Below are positions 6,938 through 9,801 of a stretch of DNA of 9,801 bases, piece after piece. The notes beneath the pieces were generated by a model. The model was given only the letters and a program-made list of their open reading frames with translations. It was not told the origin of the DNA and ran no database searches. The number at the start of each line of letters is the position of its first letter. The stretch's first letter is position 1. The stretch spans positions 1 to 9,801 of the forward strand of contig DNFL01000157.1 of NCBI GenBank assembly GCA_003486945.1, read 5' to 3'. This stretch comes from Hyphomonas sp. Its GTDB lineage: Bacteria; Pseudomonadota; Alphaproteobacteria; Caulobacterales; Hyphomonadaceae. Both the position numbers and the translations under genes were made by a program.

Positions 6938-7915
6938 ATGATCCGCATCGGCATACTGGGCGCCGCGAAGATTGCGCCGAAAGCTGTGATTGCGCCTGCC
7001 GCGAGGCGCGAGGACTGCGCGGTCGTGTGTGTGGCGGCGCGCGACGGCGAAAAGGCGAAGGCCTATGCCGGCGAGCACGGCATTCCCGAATGGGAGGCGA
7101 GCTATGAAGCGCTGATCGCGCGGCGCGATATCGACCTCATCTACAATGCCCTGCCCCCGCACCGGCACATGGACCTGACCATCGCCGCACTCGAGGCCGG
7201 CAAGGCCGTACTGTGCGAGAAGCCGTTTGCGATGAACGCGCGCGAGGCGCGGGCGATGACCGAAGCGGCGGCGCGCACCGGGCGGCCGCTGGTGGAGGCG
7301 TTCCATTACCGCTTCCATCCGATGTTCGACGAAATCCTGCGGCAGGTGAACGAGGGCGCCATCGGGAAGCTGTGCGCGATCCGCTCCGAATTTTCAGTCG
7401 CGATCAAATACCGGCCGGGCGAGCTCAGGCATGATCCGGCGCTCGGCGGCGGGGCGCTGATGGATCTGGGATGCTACGCGCTGCACTGGGCGCGCACCGT
7501 TGCAGGTTCAGAGCCAGACGTGAAGTCCGCCGCCGTGAAATTCAGCGAGCACGGCGTCGATCTCGTGACCGATGCGAACCTGGAATTTGCGGGCGGCGTG
7601 AAGGCGAAAGTACGCACCTCAATGATGCCGGGGCAGCGCTTCAAGGCACTGCTGGCGCTGCAAGGCACAGAGGGCGTGCTGGTGGCGCGTAATCCGCTGC
7701 ACCCGTCGCTGGGAAATTCGATCACCCTCCGGCGCGGCCTGTCGATCAAGCGCTATTCGGTGGAGGGGCAGACGACGTACGACCACCAGCTGGCGCATAT
7801 GATCGACGTGATGAAAACAAATGCCCCGCCTTTGACGGGCGGGGCAGATGCGGTGGCCAACATGGCGCTGATCAATGCGGTCTATGCAGCGGCGGGCGTC
7901 GCACGTCCGGCCTGA
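6938..7915 (+). CDS. Gfo/Idh/MocA family NAD(P)-dependent oxidoreductase
   Basis: This is a 325-residue cytosolic sugar- or polyol-type dehydrogenase, the usual length for the family. The N-terminal Rossmann domain opens with IGILGAAKIA (Gly5, Gly8, Ala10) for the dinucleotide. The family-defining EKP motif is at Glu94-Lys95-Pro96 (LCEKPF), with Lys95 the expected catalytic residue. The signature AFHYRFHP (121-128) starts the C-terminal alpha/beta substrate domain, followed by GGGALMDLGCYALH (170-183), supplying the usual Asp176 and the His183 position. The combination FHYRFHP plus GGxLxDLGCY is typical of the dihydrodiol dehydrogenase / NADP-xylose dehydrogenase branch, but the substrate cannot be assigned. 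Start is supported by GGAG at 6928-6931. The 3' end contains the terminator hairpin of the opposing gene (7814-7846), and the stop is only 2 nt from that gene's stop. Family secure, substrate unknown. Confidence 0.94.
   Translation: MIRIGILGAAKIAPKAVIAPAARREDCAVVCVAARDGEKAKAYAGEHGIPEWEASYEALIARRDIDLIYNALPPHRHMDLTIAALEAGKAVLCEKPFAMNAREARAMTEAAARTGRPLVEAFHYRFHPMFDEILRQVNEGAIGKLCAIRSEFSVAIKYRPGELRHDPALGGGALMDLGCYALHWARTVAGSEPDVKSAAVKFSEHGVDLVTDANLEFAGGVKAKVRTSMMPGQRFKALLALQGTEGVLVARNPLHPSLGNSITLRRGLSIKRYSVEGQTTYDHQLAHMIDVMKTNAPPLTGGADAVANMALINAVYAAAGVARPA
7814..7846 (-). terminator. Rho-independent terminator of the 7918-9540 gene, embedded in the opposing coding sequence
   Basis: A perfect 9-bp GC-rich stem is formed by TGCCCCGCC (7822-7830) and GGCGGGGCA (7838-7846) around a 7-nt loop. 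On the minus strand it is followed by TTTGTTTT (7821-7814). It stands 72 nt past the stop of the phospholipase C-like gene (7918), a normal distance for an intrinsic terminator. On the plus strand the same bases encode part of the oxidoreductase C-terminus (about residues 293-303). Stem quality and U-tract orientation favour minus-strand termination; on the plus strand no T-run follows. Confidence 0.75.
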
Positions 7916-7917
7916 GG

Positions 7918-9540
7918 TCAGGCGGCGTCCTGCGCCATGCCAATCCATTCCTCGACCTCGTCCTCGTGCAACACCTGATCGTCACGCAGCACGCGCTCGC
8001 CTTGCGGTGTGGTGAGGAATTCGGTCGCGAGTTCGAACACCGTGCGCGCCGAGGCGTTGGCGAGGTCTTCGCGGCTGGTGATGCCGGCGCCGACGAGCAA
8101 TTGCGCATCGTGCACGCGCAGGCCGGGCACTTCGAGCATGAGCTGTGTCTGATCCTGCCAGGTGCGGATCGCTTCGGCGGTAACGTGGCGCACGTTGAGC
8201 TCGAGCTCGACCATGTCCGGGTCGCAATCGAGCAGGTCGCCAATCGTGGTGATGCCGGCGCGGGCAAGCTGCTTCGCTGTCTTGCGTCCGATGGAGGGCG
8301 CATCGACGACCGGGCTGTCGAGTTCGAATGCTGCCATGCGGCGCGGCGCGGAGTCCGCTTCTTCTTCGGCTTCAGCCTCGACCGTTTCAGGTTCGGCTTC
8401 GATTTCCGCTTCGGGCTCCGGCGCCGTGTTGCGTTTGCGCGTGCCGAACAGGCCGCGCGCCGGGACAGCACTTGAATCGCGGCGCGCGATTTCGGCAAGC
8501 TCCGTAGGCGGTACATCATCCGGCATCGCGACCGCTTCGGCTTCGGTCAGTTCCAGCTCTGGCTCTTCCGGCGGGCGGTTCTCGTTCAGCGTGCCGATGG
8601 GCGCAGGTTCTTCCGCGTCCAGTTGTTTCAGCGGAATGCGGCGTACTTCCTTCGCGTGCATCGCGCGGATAGCCTTGTCATCATCCGGAAGGGTCTTGAT
8701 GACCTTGCCGGTCTTCTGGAACTCGGCATACATCCGCTCCACCGTGCGCTTGTCGGCGGCGTTCTCGAGCTTCGCCGTGATCCAGCGCAGCGGAATGTCG
8801 AGCGTTTCGATATAGCCTTGCAGCGTCAGGTTCACCTTCGGCGGCGAGACGGCTGCTTCCTCCGCCGCGCGCGTCAGGATGGCGGCGAAACCGGCGGTGG
8901 CATAGGCGATGAGGTCGGTGATCGCGGCGAGCATCGTTTCGTCGAGGCCCGAGGGCGGATCGGCGACGCCGGCGTCGAGGTCGTAGTGATCGATGAAGGT
9001 GAAATAGTGCGCGTGGCTGAGCAGAGCGCCCTCGCGCACCATTTCCGAAACGAAGCCGAGACCGTCCGGGATTTCGATCTCAGGGTAGCCGTTCGCCTCT
9101 ATGCGTGCGTCGATTTCCGGGCGGGACTTGGCGATGCTCCATTCTACGGCGCGGTGGATGATGCCTTCGGCTTCGGTCTGGCCGGTATGGAAGGGCTGGA
9201 TCGGGTCGGCATAATAGTGGCTGAGCACGCCGAGGGCATAGGCCGCCTCGCTCCAGCGCTTGCGGCGGAGAAGATCGACCGCGCGGGCATACCATTCGGT
9301 CGCCGCGGCGCGCGCGCCGCCCCACTCGCCTTCGCCGACATGCAGGACGTGGTTCTTGAAATCCTTGAACTTTGCGTCCGGCGCCTTGGCGCCTTCCAGA
9401 AGGTGCTCATGGTGCACCAGGAACAGCGATTTCCAGGCCTCGCCCTCCTCCCCGCCAATCAGCGAAAGGGCATCGAAGGCGATGTAGTGGTGCGTCGAGC
9501 GGCAGCGGTGATTGCGGATCACGCGTTCGAGCAGCGTCAT
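7918..9540 (-). CDS. Zinc-dependent phospholipase C-like domain fused to an acidic linker and a C-terminal helix-hairpin-helix (DUF4332-like) domain
   Basis: This is a 540-residue three-part protein. Residues about 10-225 match the zinc-dependent phospholipase C fold of Bacillus cereus PLC. The likely metal ligands are all present: His17 (or His18), Asp55, His64, His108, Asp112, His118, His129 and Glu133. LGVLSHYYADPIQPFH (103-118) lines up with the PLC HYxxDxxQPxH core. Unlike secreted PLC there is no signal peptide, so the processed N-terminal Trp that ligates zinc is missing; the protein looks cytosolic. Residues about 305-400 are a disordered, Glu/Pro/Ala-rich linker. Residues about 412-540 hold two helix-hairpin-helix units (PSIGRKTAKQLARAGITTIGDLL and VPGLRVHDAQLLVGAGIT), like DUF4332, a family related to nucleic-acid-binding modules. 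ATG at 9540 has AGGAA 7 nt upstream. Terminator at 7814-7846. Phosphodiester hydrolysis is plausible; whether the target is lipid or nucleic acid is unknown. Confidence 0.85.
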   Translation of the reverse strand: MTLLERVIRNHRCRSTHHYIAFDALSLIGGEEGEAWKSLFLVHHEHLLEGAKAPDAKFKDFKNHVLHVGEGEWGGARAAATEWYARAVDLLRRKRWSEAAYALGVLSHYYADPIQPFHTGQTEAEGIIHRAVEWSIAKSRPEIDARIEANGYPEIEIPDGLGFVSEMVREGALLSHAHYFTFIDHYDLDAGVADPPSGLDETMLAAITDLIAYATAGFAAILTRAAEEAAVSPPKVNLTLQGYIETLDIPLRWITAKLENAADKRTVERMYAEFQKTGKVIKTLPDDDKAIRAMHAKEVRRIPLKQLDAEEPAPIGTLNENRPPEEPELELTEAEAVAMPDDVPPTELAEIARRDSSAVPARGLFGTRKRNTAPEPEAEIEAEPETVEAEAEEEADSAPRRMAAFELDSPVVDAPSIGRKTAKQLARAGITTIGDLLDCDPDMVELELNVRHVTAEAIRTWQDQTQLMLEVPGLRVHDAQLLVGAGITSREDLANASARTVFELATEFLTTPQGERVLRDDQVLHEDEVEEWIGMAQDAA

Positions 9541-9616
9541 GGCGAAATTCCTGAAGTTTCGAGTCAGTCACCCGGAAACTCCCCGAAGATGGTGAACGCG
9601 CTGTTAACCCCGGCGC

Positions 9617-9646
9617 TTGGCAGGCACCTCGGGGCCGTGGTATCTG
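9617..9646 (+). promoter_or_regulatory. Candidate sigma-70-type promoter for the 9773 gene
   Basis: TTGGCA (9617-9622) matches five of six bases of the -35 consensus. Eighteen nt further is TATCTG (9641-9646), a weak -10 preceded by TG one base upstream (extended -10 style). Transcription would start near 9652, giving a leader of about 120 nt. If this is the true promoter, the left arm of the inverted repeat at 9639-9711 is promoter DNA and not RNA. Pattern match only. Confidence 0.3.
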
Positions 9647-9711
9647 CGCCCTCGCAACAGGCGCTGAGCGCGGTCTCTTCATGGGGATGAGGCAACCACG
9701 GCGCAGACACC
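9639..9711. promoter_or_regulatory. Long-range inverted repeat in the divergent region before the 9773 gene
   Basis: GGTATCTGCGCC (9639-9650) and GGCGCAGACACC (9700-9711) pair at 11 of 12 positions across a 49-nt gap. An overlapping alternative pairing joins GCCGTGG (9634-9640) with CCACGGC (9696-9702), 7 bp and incompatible with the first. This could be a switchable RNA leader if transcription begins upstream of 9634, or paired operator half-sites about 61 bp apart if it begins near 9652. The region 9541-9772 otherwise holds a GANTC methylation-type site (9561-9565) and a 33-codon ORF (9589-9690) discussed as a finding. Confidence 0.4.
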
Positions 9712-9772
9712 GTCCTGTGTGCGCGCCGATATGGCACCTCCGGGACGCGGCATAGCGAGGAGCCTTACGCCA

Positions 9773-9801
9773 ATGAAAACCATCATCGAACCCTTCCGGA
9801 T
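9773..9801 (+). CDS. N-terminus of a probable tryptophanase / tyrosine phenol-lyase (beta-eliminating lyase), truncated by the window edge
   Basis: Only nine codons are visible (MKTIIEPFR, then two bases of the next). The EPFR motif followed by Ile or similar is the conserved opening of the PLP-dependent tryptophanase and tyrosine phenol-lyase family, which cleaves Trp to indole or Tyr to phenol, with pyruvate and ammonia. GAGGAG (9757-9762) lies 10 nt before the ATG, a good ribosome-binding site. The gene is divergent from the phospholipase C-like gene, with a 232-nt region between. Nine residues allow a family guess only, and cannot separate the two enzymes. Confidence 0.6.

Noticed and set aside
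8162..8815. A 217-codon Ser-rich open frame on the plus strand
   Set aside because: It is the complement of the Glu/Ala-rich linker of the minus-strand gene; the Ser repeats come from that codon pattern.
8623..9690. A 355-codon open frame on the plus strand antisense to the phospholipase C-like gene
   Set aside because: It overlaps a gene with a full set of conserved metal ligands; its composition is that of a complementary-strand shadow in GC-rich DNA. Only its last 34 codons lie outside and are treated separately.
1..9801. A complete novel multi-gene system such as defence, toxin-antitoxin or mobile element
   Set aside because: No transposase, integrase, helicase, nuclease cluster, direct-repeat array or toxin-antitoxin-like overlapping pair is visible; apart from the efflux pair the genes are separate units in mixed orientation.

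Overview
The window reads as a GC-rich alphaproteobacterial chromosome segment: coding strands are strongly biased to G or C at third positions, genes are tightly packed, and protein styles are typical of the group. A marine Hyphomonadaceae-like host is my guess from overall gene style, not something the sequence proves. There are no rRNA or tRNA genes, no CRISPR array, and no transposase, integrase or phage gene.

Layout. (1) 1-1371 (+): an amidase-signature hydrolase whose N-terminus lies before the window. (2) 1545-5851 (+): a two-gene efflux operon, a membrane-fusion (adaptor) protein and an RND permease joined by an ATGA stop/start overlap. A 16-bp imperfect palindrome in the leader is a candidate repressor site. 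No outer-membrane channel gene is present. (3) 5875-6730 (-): two small genes of uncertain function, separated by a strong intrinsic terminator whose upstream arm abuts a nested stem structure. (4) 6938-7915 (+): a Gfo/Idh/MocA-family NAD(P)-dependent oxidoreductase, divergent from the small genes across a 207-nt region with two inverted repeats. (5) 7918-9540 (-): a protein joining a zinc-dependent phospholipase C-like domain, an acidic linker and a C-terminal double helix-hairpin-helix region resembling DUF4332. Its probable terminator is embedded inside the 3' end of the convergent oxidoreductase gene. (6) 9541-9772: a divergent regulatory region with a promoter candidate, a long-range inverted repeat and a short ORF with a penultimate Trp codon. 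(7) 9773-9801 (+): the first nine codons of a gene whose N-terminus matches tryptophanase / tyrosine phenol-lyase.

The adaptor and permease clearly work together, probably exporting a lipophilic or toxic compound with an outer-membrane channel encoded elsewhere. The other genes look like independent units. I see no multi-gene defence or mobile system. The most unusual items are the phospholipase C-like/helix-hairpin-helix fusion, the tryptophanase-like leader region, and the overlapping stem and terminator at 6201-6282.
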